Source: Corythucha ciliata
Taxonomy: Eukaryota > Arthropoda > Insecta > Hemiptera > Tingidae
Length of the DNA: 64,000 bases
NCBI GenBank assembly: GCA_038030265.1
Contig: CM075937.1
Location: forward strand, 15,376,001 to 15,440,000
Direction: 5' to 3'
The number at the start of each line of letters is the position of its first letter. The first letter of the stretch is position 1. Below, in pieces: positions 32,881 through 44,469 of the stretch. A program made the translations under genes and the position numbers. The notes beneath the pieces were generated by a model that made no database searches, was not told where the DNA came from, and saw nothing but the letters and a program-made list of their open reading frames with translations.

Positions 32881-35690
32881 AGCGTTGATTGCTCACAATA
32901 GCCAACAATCAGACGCGTTTACGACGGAAATGGGTATAGCATGGTATGCGATGAGCTGTGTAAATGGAAGGGGGGTGGGGGTGGGAGGAAACTCTGGCTG
33001 GCAAAGAGGACAATGTTCCTCATTAGGCTCGTCATTCATAATAACCTCTCACTCGCCCACCCTCCTCACAATCTATCTCTTTCACAAAATTGAAAACACC
33101 ACAAGTTGATTTACCGTTTTCTAAAGAAAATGAAAACGTCCCGTTCGTTAATGAGGACAAAAAGAAATGAAAGTGCGAACATTTGTTTTTTTTTTCTTTG
33201 AATATTCGAAGATTGATGACACATCATCCTCAAAGTGCTACCACCACGGGACTGTTGTCCCTTCTCCACATGACCCGCCACAAAACGAAGCGAAAAGTCA
33301 CGCTTTAATTTGAACATCTGAGAAACGTCAAAAATAACTTCAACCATTCCTATCAGAGCCTGGAATTAGTTGCTTTCATAACACCCTCCGCTCCACCTCT
33401 TCACCGCATCATCAAAGTTTGTGTTGAATTCCATTTGTTACGCCCTTATTGGTTTTTCTATTAACCTATGAGCATCACGAATTTTAAAATAATACCGAAA
33501 CTAAGCCAGATCCAAGGTCTTGTGCTCTGTGTGTTAATTAGCCAGGCAACACATTTCGATACCCAAAAGAGCTGGCAATTAAAATCGAACTCACGCCCTG
33601 ACCCCATATTCGATATTTGTGTGTGTAGTCTGCAGGAGGGATTGAGTGGCTAATCTGAATACTCACAAGTGCGCCTCCCATGTCGAAAAGAAAAAAAGAT
33701 TACTAGCCTTGACATCAGAATCCCTTCCAAAGCAAATTATTTTTCTTCTCCCGAAAGAAATTCTAATTTCACGGTTGTTTCGCCTTTTCAAAAGGTGAGA
33801 TAATAAACAAATTTGTAAGAAACTCAATTATTTACCAAGTTAGAAATGACTGTGAAGCGTAAAGAAATAATTTTCTCGTTTGTTAAGTTGAGTTTAAATT
33901 ATTTTATTTATTTATTTGTAGTTTACACGATCGGTCTTGCTATTGGGTTTCTTCCTTTTGATTGCTTATTTCTGGGGATGAAAACTTGGATTTAAAAGTG
34001 AAACAATGCATGGGTGGGGGGGGGATGACCAGCACTCTGCTGTCACAAACAGGTAAATTAACCGTGAACGACGAGTTTCTCGAGGGGGCAATCGATCCCC
34101 CCCACCCTCCTCCGACAAATCCCACAATTATTTCACTACTCTTATCTCAATGGTTTGGGTGATCGGATTTATTCACAATTAGCCAGGTCACAGTTATTGG
34201 ATTTTTCGACAAACAAAACATGAATGACTTTTGAATTAACGTCCAAGTTCACGATAAGATAAAACATAAATTAATGGTCCCCATTCGTTCATCATTTGCA
34301 GTTGAGATCGAATAATAATTATGAGGGCTGCATTATTGATATTGGTTCTGTTTACATATTCTGATTTACAGGTATTTCGTGTTAAAGACTCCTTCTCCTC
34401 CTTTATGACACCCCCTGTGTTGTTCAAAATTATCACGCTCACCAACCCCCCCCCCCCTTCACAGCCATCACCTAGGCCACACACGGCTCGTCGGTGAAAC
34501 TCTAGTTCCCCTGCGTTCTAGGCCCTGCGACGATTGAAAAAACGAGTTGAGCGACATTCGAGACACCGTCTTCATTGACGGTATAATGCTCGTGTACCGA
34601 GTCAAACAAATTCTCGACTGTTGGAGCGCGAAGAGTGTGCCTGTGACGCTTGGATATTATGCTTTTGGCGGCGCGTTGAAGTCGTTATGACGACTGGCGG
34701 TGATTTTGTGAGTGAAATGACGCCGAAATTTACGGAAATCTACGCGTCTGATGAGAGGTGTTTATTGAATGAAGTGGCGGGCTGTTTGGACATGAACGAA
34801 TGAGAATTTTTTTTTAAAAAAAGCGAAAGCCACCATCTGCTTCCTTATATCCATGACTTTTGTATTGTACTGAATTGTGAGAAAAATAATGATCCTCCAA
34901 GTTTCAACACGTGTTATTTTCTTAGGATGTTCAAACCTTGTTTTATTTTACTTGCTTCTGACTAATGCGTGACTTTCTTAGATGACAGGATTTTAGCCGT
35001 TGTATTAAGGGAACGGTGAAAAAAAAAAAAAAAAAATGTTTCCTCAAAAGTCAAAAAGTGATGTATGTGTTGTTTTTAGTCGCCATTTTGTACCATCAAC
35101 CCCCCCCCCCCAATCATCCCAGATCGCTCAACAACATTCGAAGAGCCTGAACCAACTGCTAATTTATCTCATAGTCATATACATATGAGCGAAGTTAATT
35201 ATTAAAGTTCGAAGTTTCCAGGAAAAGACGGGGATAGATAGAGAGGGGATTAATTAACCAAAGAGACGTGACACGCAGAAAGAGGAAGGTAAAGAGCCTC
35301 CCTTCTCCCCCTCCTCATTCACCATCCAACCATCTCTTTGGATCGTATAAAATAAAGTGGCAAAAGGGCTCTCGCATACACCGTGCTTATGAAAATAAAG
35401 CCCCCCCAACCCTCCCACCCTCCCAACCCACCACAGCTCACCAACACTAAACAGCATCGGATGAATCCCGCTCATAATTCGCAGAGCAGAAGATAATAAA
35501 GCTTATAGACAAGGTGTTTAAAATTAACAAGGTTCTCTTCTCTTCGCCGCCCCTTCAAATTGCTTTGCACACCCCCACCCCACCCATTCCACCATCCTTC
35601 TCATCATAGGGATCACCCGAGAAACATTTTGACGAGGATATTTCGTGAGGCAATTCACCCTTTTATAGTACAGGGCGTCAATGTATACGT
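32881..35690. other. Unique intergenic block
   Basis: AT-rich DNA with C/T-rich stretches and homopolymer runs near 34016 (G), 34446 (C) and 35101 (C). One plus-strand frame, open from 34579 to a TGA at 34803, sits in a locally GC-richer island and translates to a mixed, cysteine-containing peptide. It has no ATG near its 5' end and no recognisable domain, so it is noted but not called. Confidence 0.4.
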
Positions 35691-35699
35691 GAGTCTAAA

Positions 35700-38440
35700 T
35701 ACGTTTTCTGAGCTAAATATCCGCAAAATGCAAGTTTGGGACTAAATAGTCGCATAACTGGATGTTCATAAATAAAAGCCTTAAAATCACTAGTTTAGTG
35801 AAATTATATAACAATAATTTTTCTGTGTTGTAATTTAATATAAGTCATTCAATAAACAAATCATACGGACAAAAAGCCGCTAAATTGCAACATTGAAGCC
35901 ATCAAGTCACTGTGAAATTGCTACATACGGAGAAACAAATCACGCAATTGCAAGTTTTATGCTAATCTACGAAATAGCACGTTTCTAGGCTTTACTTTCG
36001 CGAAATGGCAAGTTCCGAGTTTCCATATTCTCTATAGAGGGTGAGCAGTCCAGTCTAGCCGTTTGCCTTGAAGAATATCCGCAAAATTTCGGGACTGAAT
36101 CTGCTATATATGGCGAGACTTTTGGAAGTTTCAGGCTTTTCTTTCTATTGACTGTGGAACTCGAGCTAGCCGGCCACGATAGCGGACCACACCGACGAAA
36201 AACACCGATGCCGACCGATGCTGGGCCGATTTTGGCCAGCAAAATTGCCAGATTTGGAGCTAAGTATCCGCAAAATTAAGAGTTCACTGGCTGAATAATC
36301 GCAAAATTACTAGTTTCTGGTCTTAATTGCCACACAATTGCAAGTTCCGGGGGACTTTTCTTAGGGGCCCGAGAACCCGGGCTGTAGCCGGCAACGCGAC
36401 ATCGCCCAAAGCCAGACAATTAGCAGCTACATTTTGAAGCTAATTATCCGCGAAATTGAAAGTTCTCAGGCTAAATATCGTAAAACTGCTGGGAACATTT
36501 GGAAAACTGCTAGTTTTCGGACTTCATTTTTGCGAAATCACCAGTTTTCAGCCTCTATTTTTGCGAAATTGCAACTAGCTGCTCTTTATTTTCGTGAAAC
36601 TGCCAGTTTCGGGGCCTTTCTTATAGGGGCCTTGTAGGGGGTGGAAACTTTATTTCCATGAATTAACCGACCCCGACAGCCCCAAAGGCTGATGAATATG
36701 GCCACTAAATTCGACTGAGATTAAGATATGCGGTAAAATTGTCATTTTCTGTAAGAAATATGCGTGGAATTGTTTGTTTCTGGTCTTTTTCATAAAACTG
36801 CAATTTTCAGGTCATTATTTTCGTGAAATGGCAAATTTCTGGCATAAATTTCCCCCATTTATTCAAGTTTTAAGGGCCAAGACAGCGCCCAAAGCCAGAC
36901 AAATAGCCACTAAATTTTGAAGCTAATAATCCACGAAATTGAAAGTTCCCAGGATGAATATTCAGAAAATTGGTAGTTTTTGGCCTTTATTTTCGCTAAA
37001 TTGCAACTTCGTGGAATTGCTTGTTTCTGGTCTTTATTTCCGTGAAATTGTCAATTTCTGGTATGAATTTACCATTTTTGCAGGTTTAGGGGTTATTTGG
37101 AGGCCCGCGGAGTCTGGGCTAGCTTACAACGACAGCGTGTGAGTCGAGACGAGTAGCCGCTCAATTTGGGAACTAACTATACGCGAAATTGGAGGTTTCC
37201 TGGCTGAACATTCGTAAAATCGCTAGTTTCCAGCCTTAATGTCCTCGAAATCACTAGTTGTCAGCCTTTTTTTAAAACGAAATTACAACTTGCTGCTCTT
37301 TATTTTCTTGGAATTGCTTGTTTCCGGCGTTTATTTTCGTGAAATTGCAGTTTTCTGGTTTTTATTTCCGTAAAATGGTCAACTTACCCCAAAATTGTAG
37401 GTTTTGAGGTGTTTTAGGGGCCGCGCAACCCAAATTACAAGTTTCGGGCGCCTTTTTTGTGACCCGGGGCTAACCGTCCACGACAGCGCTCATATCCTGC
37501 CACGAAGTAACATCGTATCTCAGCTCAAAATCTGGGAATTGGCAAATTTTTTTTTAACATTCACGAAATTTTTTATAGTTTCACTCCTTTATTTGCAAAA
37601 AATTGCAAATATCGAGGCCTGCTGTTGTTTACCAAATAACCCCGGTCTCACAGTGCCTAAAGTCGGGTGAATAATAGCCAAAAATTGCAACCTTTACGAG
37701 CTAAATACCATAAAATTGTCAGTTCCGAGGATGAAAATTAGCAAAACACTAGTTTCAGGTCATTACTGCACTTTATATTTGTGCGATATATTGCAGGTTG
37801 GTGGTCTTCATTCTCGTGAAATTGCTACTTTCAAGGGCTTGATTTTTTGTGGGCGCGAACCTGGCCGGGGTCGTCGGTCGCTTAAAGCCTTGCAAACATT
37901 TCAATGAATTTATTGTCTCTCTGAGCCTCAAAAATTCGCGAAATTGCAAGTTTCAGGTATAAAAAATCGCGAAATTGCTAGTTTCCCAGTCTTTTGTGTG
38001 AAAATGCAGGTTTTGGGCTCCTTGTCAGCGTTGGCCTCAACAGCGGCACAAATCCAGATGAATAGCTGCAAAATTGCAGCAGTTTGAAGCTGAACATCCT
38101 CGAAATTGGAAGTTTCCTAGTTGAATATTCGTGATATTGTAAGCTTCTGGTCTTAATTTTAACGAAATTCTTTGTTTTTGGTCATCATTTTCGCGAAATT
38201 GCAAATTTCTGGGTCTTTCCCCATTGGGTGGGGGGGGGGGCTTGGTCCCTAGGCCCCAATGCTACCATAGACTGACGAATATGCCCATGTAATTGCCACA
38301 CTCAGAGCTGAATATCTGTGAGGCTGTATAGTTTCGTTCCAAATTTGAGTATTACAAGTTTTATGGCTGAATATCCTTGATATTGACAGGTTTCATGGAG
38401 GTAAGTATCACTCTCAGGTTTCCGCTAAATTGCAAGATTG
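35700..38440 (+). repeat. Family D array with about 220-bp higher-order units
   Basis: The basic 30-bp unit is CGCGAAATTGCAAGTTTC followed by NGGCCTTTATTTT. Every five to seven units a GC-rich linker of about 60-70 bp intervenes. It carries words such as GGGGCCCGNGAACCCGGGCT, AGCCGGCCACGACAGCG and CCCAAAGCCAGACGAATAGC. Linkers are recognisable near 36165, 36380, 36660, 36880, 37105, 37455, 37645, 37870, 38025 and 38255, so the dominant step is 215-230 bp with some longer and shorter ones. This is a genuine higher-order satellite. G runs near 38231 and 38461 close the block. Confidence 0.88.
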
Positions 38441-40720
38441 CAATTGTATTTGTGATGTGGCGGGGGGGGGATAGAGAGTCCCTAAAGGCCCTCTCAAGCT
38501 CTGGATCCTTCTCAAGTGAAAAAATCTGGTTATCATTGACTGTTTGTGTGTGTGTGGGGGGGGGGCGATAGCTCAGCTTGCTTATTTTGAATGATGAAAT
38601 TTACACGGAAAAACAATAAAAATAATTCCCTCTCACTATAAATATTTTTTTTCGATGTTCTTATATGTATATCCTGGCCACTTCAGATTTATGAAACCGT
38701 CAAAAAGAAACGCGAAAAAAGAAAACGAAAGTTATTGCATTGGGACCGGTGGGTAATGAAACACATCGGCTAGAGATTAATTTGATTTGACTCTTACGAA
38801 AAAGAAATGGTTGGTAGGAGTGTGAGGGGGGAAAACCCTTCACCCGCCTCTTGCTAGCCCTCCGCCCTGATCAATCCACCACAGGCCGTCAGTTTTTCAC
38901 GTCTGGGGGTAGTAATCCTCCTCAGCTTGAATTGGCCTCCCGATAAATAAAATCCTAATATAACAGGCGGTGGTCTGACTAAGGGGGAAACGAGGATCCA
39001 ATAATCCCATTCCGTGATGAGCCTAGTGCTGGAGGGGTGGGGTTGTACAGGAGGGGGTTGTGGCGTTGAGGATAGAGGCAAGGAGTTGACTATAAGGTCG
39101 AAGGACGGTGATGATAGGGATTGGTGATGGTGTCGTGTGGAGGTTGAAAATGATGGTGGGGGGGGGGTGAGGAGGTTTTAGTCATCAAAAGGCTAATAAC
39201 CAAACCTCCGGCGATCGATATTAATTACAAAAACCCCGCACATAGCTTCCGGATTCGGGAGCGGGATTGACGCTTTTCCATTTTATCTTCTATCCCCACA
39301 CCCTCCGCCCAACTTCGTCATCCTAAGAGAACCTTTTTTTTTTGGATCGTAGAATCGCGTGCTTTTCCTTAAAGTCGCACGACTCCCCCTCCCCACACGG
39401 CCTGAGCATCACCCCTACACAGCAGCGATTACCATCTCTCATTCCCTAAGCTTATACACCCGGGTGTTTAACGAAATTCATAATGGATGGACAATTTCGC
39501 TTTACCCACTAGTCTTTTCCATAATTCAAGATTGAAATTAGTTTCAGAAAAGTCGGAATGACAGGGAGGGGGGGGGAATCGTAAAGCGTCTATAGATTGC
39601 CGAATAAGAAGAGGGTGAGGGAATGAGACTGGATAGGGAATGATGAGGGGGGTGAAAGGGATGAAATGAAACCGGCCACCGCAGCGCCCGAAGCTTGGCC
39701 CCATGATTGTTCCCAAACTCAATTTATATAATACAATGAAGGCAATTATTTTTCTCTGTTAGTCGAAGGGAAAGAGAAAGAGAGATAGAGTTTTTGGAGA
39801 TGAAGAGGCGAGGTTAGGGCAGGCGGAAGGGCAGTAGAGCGATTTCCACCCTTCTTCATAGTTTTGGGAAGGGAGTGCTCCCCTTAAAAAACAGAAAAAA
39901 AACGAATGATGAAATGTAGTGGGGGGGGGGGGTATAAGGGTAGACAGTGAAGTGGACGATGAGAGAAACGAGAAGAGTGCGGTAAATTGGTTGGGGGTTT
40001 TTAATTCCTTCTCCGCTGCCCCACCCCTTTTCTGAATGATGAGGAGGGGTAACATAAATAGAATTTGTAACGAGAAACGAGAGGTAGCAACCCCTAAGCC
40101 AACCCTCTTCACCCCTTTCCGGTAACACCGCTTTGCTTCATCTTTTGGACTAAAAACCCCCTTCTTTCTCGCCTCCACCTCTATCCCATCCAACCATCAT
40201 TTCACATCGAGTTTGTTTCACCGCCCCCCCCCCCCGCCTAATCACTGGGATTGAGGAATTTCATTCTGGTCGAATGGTGAAAGGGTAAATTCTCAACTTA
40301 TGTCAGAAATTATTTCAACCAGCACCATCCCCTTCACATCGCAAATTTCCTAATCAGAGAGTTGGGTACCCCCATACAATTCTGGCCAATTAATGTAATA
40401 TCAACGTGACTGAATGCCCAGGCATTTTTCACACGACATCGGGGGATGGACACGCAGGCGGTTGAACCCAACGTCAGACTTCTTCGCCCATCGGAGGAAC
40501 GGAGATTGCTCTCGCGCTCTTTCTCTTAAACTATACAGTGAAGTGATCCTGCCTGACTCGGTGACAAGAATAGCGGCAAAAAGTGATTTAGACGCCAATT
40601 GCCATGCTACGGATTTGGACTCAGGAGGCTGACGATTTACGGAGCATGATAGAATAGTGTTCAAGAGGTGAGAGTACACACTCTGCGAATGGGTCAACGT
40701 TTTTTTTTTACTCTTTTTCA
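38441..40720. other. Intergenic, no gene seen
   Basis: Unique DNA with a TG microsatellite and G run (38545-38565), further G runs near 39158, 39570 and 39920, and a C run near 40223. Overlapping minus-strand frames at 39759-40193 are rich in Pro, Ser and Phe and derive from purine-rich plus-strand DNA. The island 40414-40640 is GC-richer with open frames on both strands but is unrecognised. Confidence 0.45.
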
Positions 40721-40724
40721 CGCG

Positions 40725-41400
40725 AAATTTTGATTTTTCATGGGAGCCAGACCCACGAAATTTATTTCATTTTTGAAGAATCCGGAACGTTAAAATTGGC
40801 TCTTTGTGCGAGCCAACCCCACGAGATTAGTTTGTGCCATATCCAGAAAATTTGTGGTTTGAAAAAGCCAAAACGCCGGAATTACTTGTCTTTAAGGACC
40901 GAAAGGCGTAAAATAAGCTCTCGAATTATCCAAAACAGTAAAATTGGGTTTCTTTAATAAAGGAATCCGCGAAATTGAATTTATAAAGAGCCCAGTTGGC
41001 GGAATTACTGTCATGATGTATCCAAAAGAGTGAAATTACCTCATTGAATAACCCAGTGAAATTGAACTATTGAATTGGCCAACCCCACAAAATTGACTTC
41101 TACCGGGAAGTTAGTCCTGCGAAATTGGATTTTTAAATGTGCAAACCCACCGAAAATTGAGTTCTGTGAGTGCTACGAGTGAGGGCACGAAACTAAACCA
41201 AAAAAATTGAATTTTATAAAGTGCCAAATCCCTGAAATTGGGGTTTGAAGAAGGGAGGGGGTGAAAACAGTCAATTCTAGCCATCAATGTGACTCGAGAA
41301 TCAACCGTTTTTTTGTTCTTTTTTTTCTCACCGGTTGGCTTTTTGGACGAGCGAAATCCACGAAATTGGGTTTTTTTAGATCCAAGTCCGTGAATGAAGT
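40725..41400 (+). repeat. 30-bp tandem array, family C, forward
   Basis: The units run GAGCCAACCCCACGAAATT, then GGTTTTTGA, with frequent CCGTGAAATT and CCCGCGAAATT variants, for example at 40745-40860, 40960-41000 and 41130-41160. It ends at a non-repetitive island with an open frame. Confidence 0.82.
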
Positions 41401-41412
41401 TCCCAGTTTGAA

Positions 41413-41739
41413 GTGTTGACCCTTGAACACGGAAAATTTCAGCGTGCAGGTCATCAGTCTGAGGCACTCTTGCTCGTCGAAGCTGCACTGTATACGTGTC
41501 TACGCGTGTCACAGGCGTCCAGGAGAACTAAATTCCATTGCGTCAATCTCCTTGAAAAGTGGAGGACGTACAATACTTTGACTGCCGTGAAACACCGCCG
41601 GCCGTACCGCCCATTTGTAACTCAACAGTGTCACTGTATCCTGACGCGGATTCAAAATTTGCTCAAAGCAGGAGCATGGAATCTTGCGTGCACAGCTCTA
41701 TTTAAAATTGTTAAACATCAATTCCTTGATAGAAACTAG
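41413..41739 (+). CDS. Candidate open frame of 108 codons, unknown
   Basis: The frame is open with no repeats from about 41420 to a TAG at 41737-41739, between a C array and a B array. The translation is well mixed (Leu, Ala, Arg, Cys, Lys), with segments such as ALLLVEAALYTCLRVSQ and LLKAGAWNLACTALFKIV that could form helices. This is unlike the low-complexity frames elsewhere. The first codon of the frame is not an ATG, no good splice site decides its left edge, and I recognise no domain. A transposon or processed-gene fragment is an alternative. Confidence 0.22.
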   Translation: MLTLEHGKFQRAGHQSEALLLVEAALYTCLRVSQASRRTKFHCVNLLEKWRTYNTLTAVKHRRPYRPFVTQQCHCILTRIQNLLKAGAWNLACTALFKIVKHQFLDRN

Positions 41740-41764
41740 CTATTCCCATTTCCCATCATAAACA

Positions 41765-42300
41765 AGGCTGAAACTGACTATAATCGCACCCCAAAATGAA
41801 AAAACTCGATTTTCAAGCATTGAAAACGACTAAACTCACTATTTGCACCCTAGAAATTGCCAAACTGGCAATTCTCGCTCTGACAATGGTCAAAGTGACT
41901 TCACGTGCCATAAAAATGGCTCAACTACCTATTCATGCAGCCCTTAAATTGACTGAAATGACCATGATTCCATTCCCGTTCGGAAATTAACGAAATTGAC
42001 CATTAGCGTTAAAACAATCAATTCACACGCCAAAAGTGCCCAAACTGACCATTCGCGCGCCAAAAATGGTCAATATCGATCAATCGCGCTGTGGGCTTAA
42101 CGGATTGTCGGTCGGGCTACCAATCGCATCATAAAAAATGCTAAGCCTGACGCCTCAAAATGGCAAAAAACTGACGATTCACGCCTTGAAAATGGCCAAA
42201 CTGTCTATTTTCTTGCTGAAACTGGCTCACTCACAAAAATAGTGTGTAGTGAAAAATAGTGTTCTTTGTGTAATTCCATCTGCAAAAATGCCCTTACTCG
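41765..42300 (-). repeat. 30-bp tandem array, family B, reverse
   Basis: Units of TTCGCGCNCCAAAAATGGTC and CCATAAAAATGGCTCAACTAC type, with TGACNATTCNCG between them, at 41770-41990 and 42000-42240. It is the same orientation as the 12.8-13.8 kb block. Confidence 0.82.
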
Positions 42301-42370
42301 AGGCTAGGGAGAGCCACTGGCAGATCTACACCAAACGCAGGGCCAAGGGCGGAAATCTGTATGAGGCCTA

Positions 42371-42500
42371 GGGTGACCAGACGTCCTACATTCCCCGGAC
42401 ATGTCCTCCATTTTATATTGTCCGGGTCCATTTTTCAGGTGTCCAGGAAGAGGTCAAAATTGTCCTTCTTTTTGTCCTACTTTTCGGTCTCAATTTGTAA
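42371..42500 (+). mobile_element. hAT-like transposon terminus
   Basis: The sequence AGGGTGACCAGACGTCCTAC continues with CCCCGGACATGTCCTCC and a T-rich stretch, then GTCCGGG. This closely matches, from memory, the subterminal pattern of hAT elements of the Tip100/Zaphod kind found across animals. Repeated GTCC words (ACGTCC, TGTCC, GTGTCC) continue to about 42470. No second terminus or transposase frame was found, so this is a fragment. Confidence 0.45.
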
Positions 42501-42589
42501 CGTCTAGTCCCAACGTCTTTCACGTTCAAGCTGAGGGACTTAGTAAAACTCACCGCACAAAATAGAACATTCGACCGTCAAAACGGACA

Positions 42590-42775
42590 ATTTGGACGAT
42601 CACGCGCGTTTGGCACTTTACAAAAACAAATTACGCCATTTTAATTCCGCCAACCCTATTTCACCGATTTCTGTTCAATCAAAACAACAGTTTGCGGATT
42701 TGTCTCATTCAAATCCCAATTTCGTGGGGTTTTCGTTGGTTTCACAATGTGTCTTCGTTGGATTCCCAATTTAAA
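42590..42775 (-). repeat. Family C units, reverse
   Basis: AATTTCGTGGGGTTTTCGTTG and related units with CATTCAAA-like tails occupy the space between the hAT-like fragment and the SINE. Confidence 0.6.
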
Positions 42776-42790
42776 TAAATTAAATAGAAT

Positions 42791-43065
42791 TGATATCTTC
42801 CGGACGACGATAAAAGGGCATAGCCCAACACGATTCAAGTTTCGAGAAAAAATTGGCTCCCCTACGGGAGTTTGAACCCACAACCTCTGAATTACTAGTC
42901 CAGCACGCTACCAATTGCGCCACGGTGACGCCTTTGAAAGTCGTACTGCGAGAGATCAGCTAAGCCGAACCCCACCCAGGGCCATTGTTTCTCGAAACTC
43001 TAGGCGTTTCTCCTTATGACAAAGGTAAACCACGCCGGTGTTATTATATCCTAGATGTAATGTAC
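42791..43065 (-). mobile_element. tRNA-derived SINE and adjoining SINE body
   Basis: On the minus strand 42932 down to about 42860 is a tRNA-like head: GTGGCGCAATTGGTAGCG (A-box region) and GTTGTGGGTTCAAAC (B-box region). A body with TTTTTTCTCGAAACTTG follows and ends GTCGTCCGG near 42791. It is about 75-80% identical to the 18.54-18.69 kb copy. Beyond the head, 42963-43065 is a second SINE body related to 18850-18940, on the opposite strand (plus), sharing TTTCTCGAAAC. Confidence 0.78.
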
Positions 43066-43139
43066 CGGCGACAACATATTTCTTCATCTATCGAAGTCTG
43101 AATTTCTTAATGCTGTTAATTTGTGATTTTTATCCAGTG

Positions 43140-44345
43140 TAACAAAAAAGTTGCATTCACAGAAGCCTCGAATTAGCGTTTCTTCAATTTTAGACGCAAT
43201 TTAAAAAAATTCTATCCACAAATTGGAATTATTTAGATTTTAGCCGCAAATTACAGTTTTTTTTTTTTTTTAGACAGTTAATCCGCCAATTATTTATTTC
43301 CCTAAATGTTAGACGCACAAACTCAACATTAGTCCCAAATTATCAGTTTTCAAGGCATTGACGCCCCTTGCTAGGATTTTTTCTCTGTTTTAGCCTCAAG
43401 CCACGGATTTGCGTTTTCCAAAATATCAGCCGCGAATGAGCGTTTTCTAAATTTTAGCTGCGCGAACTAGAGATTTTTTTCATTTTGTTATTCGCGAATT
43501 AACGTTTTTTATACTCTTCATTTGGCACTTCATATAAAACTTCTATTCGAAAATTAGATTTATTTCGATTTTATTGGAGGGGTTTGCACAATTTATCCAC
43601 GAATTAGTTATTTTCCTAAATTTCAGCCGCGAATTAGCACTTTTCCACAGTTTCAGCAGCGAACTAGCTTTTACAATTTTTAAATAGATTTTTCTCCATT
43701 CGCATTGAATTGGCGTTGTCTTCAGTTTCAGCAGCAAGCAGCAGCAGCAGCAAATTGTTCCCCCTTTTAGTAGCGAAATATCAATTTTTCTCTATTTGAG
43801 CTGCAAATTAGCGTTGTTCTCAATGTTAGTCGCACAAACACAACATAAGCCCCAAATTATCGGTTTTCAAGACATTGACATTGTCACCTTTTGCTAGGAT
43901 TTTGTTCTCTGCTTTAGCCTCGAAGCCACGATTTGTGTTTTCTAAAATATTAACGCGAATCTGCGTTTTCTAAATTTTAGCTGTGAATTAGTGAATGCGT
44001 TCGCGAATTAACGTTTTTTATACATCTTTATGCACCATGTGGCGGTAATTCTCAATTCTCGATTACAGCCGTGAATTAATTAACAATTATTTTCAATTTT
44101 GCCATGAATTAGCATTTGTCCTATAATTTTAGCCGCTAATTCAAGATTTTTCTCGATTTTCGCAATTGTTTGCTGTGAATTAGCGTATGTCCCAATTTCT
44201 AACCGCTAATTTGCAATTTTTCTCAATTTTAGCTGTAAAATGGTGTCTATGCACCGCGAATCAGCGAGTTTCATTTCAATTTCGTTCCGAAAGTTGCAAA
44301 TGAGCGCTTTTCCGCTGTTTCAGCCACGAATATTATCACCCTTCC
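43140..44345 (-). repeat. Family A array, reverse, with a 515-bp duplication
   Basis: TTTTAGCCGCGAATTAGCG-type units fill the block. A composite segment of about 170-180 bp beginning CGCACAAAC at about 43313 recurs at about 43825. It shares the words CCAAATTATC-GTTTTCAAG, CATTGACG/CATTGACA, TTGCTAGGATTTT and TTTTAGCCTC, so a stretch of about 515 bp was tandemly duplicated. A CAG microsatellite lies at 43736-43752. Confidence 0.88.
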
Positions 44346-44379
44346 CGAACTTTTTGCCGCGTACTTCCCCCAAGAATAG

Positions 44380-44462
44380 CACGTTAGTGCCTATTATCTT
44401 CGAAATGCGCGAAATCTCTCAATTGATGCCCGAAGCGATCTACTCTCACTACCACTACCTCG
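44380..44462 (+). CDS. Candidate internal exon at an array border
   Basis: A pyrimidine-rich tract ending in AAGAATAG (44379) is followed by an open 83-nt segment whose codons look protein-like (ATC, TTC, CGC, GCG, TAC, CAC). It encodes, among others, EMREISQLMPEAIYSHYHYL. The segment ends in G followed by GTACGTGA, a strong 5' splice site. The frame has no stop on either side for some distance, because the adjacent A units are open in this frame. No partner exon is recognised. Confidence 0.22.
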
Positions 44463-44469
44463 GTACGTG

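Noticed and set aside
39759..40193. 144-codon minus-strand frame
   Set aside because: Low-complexity translation of purine-rich plus-strand DNA, with a competing overlapping frame.
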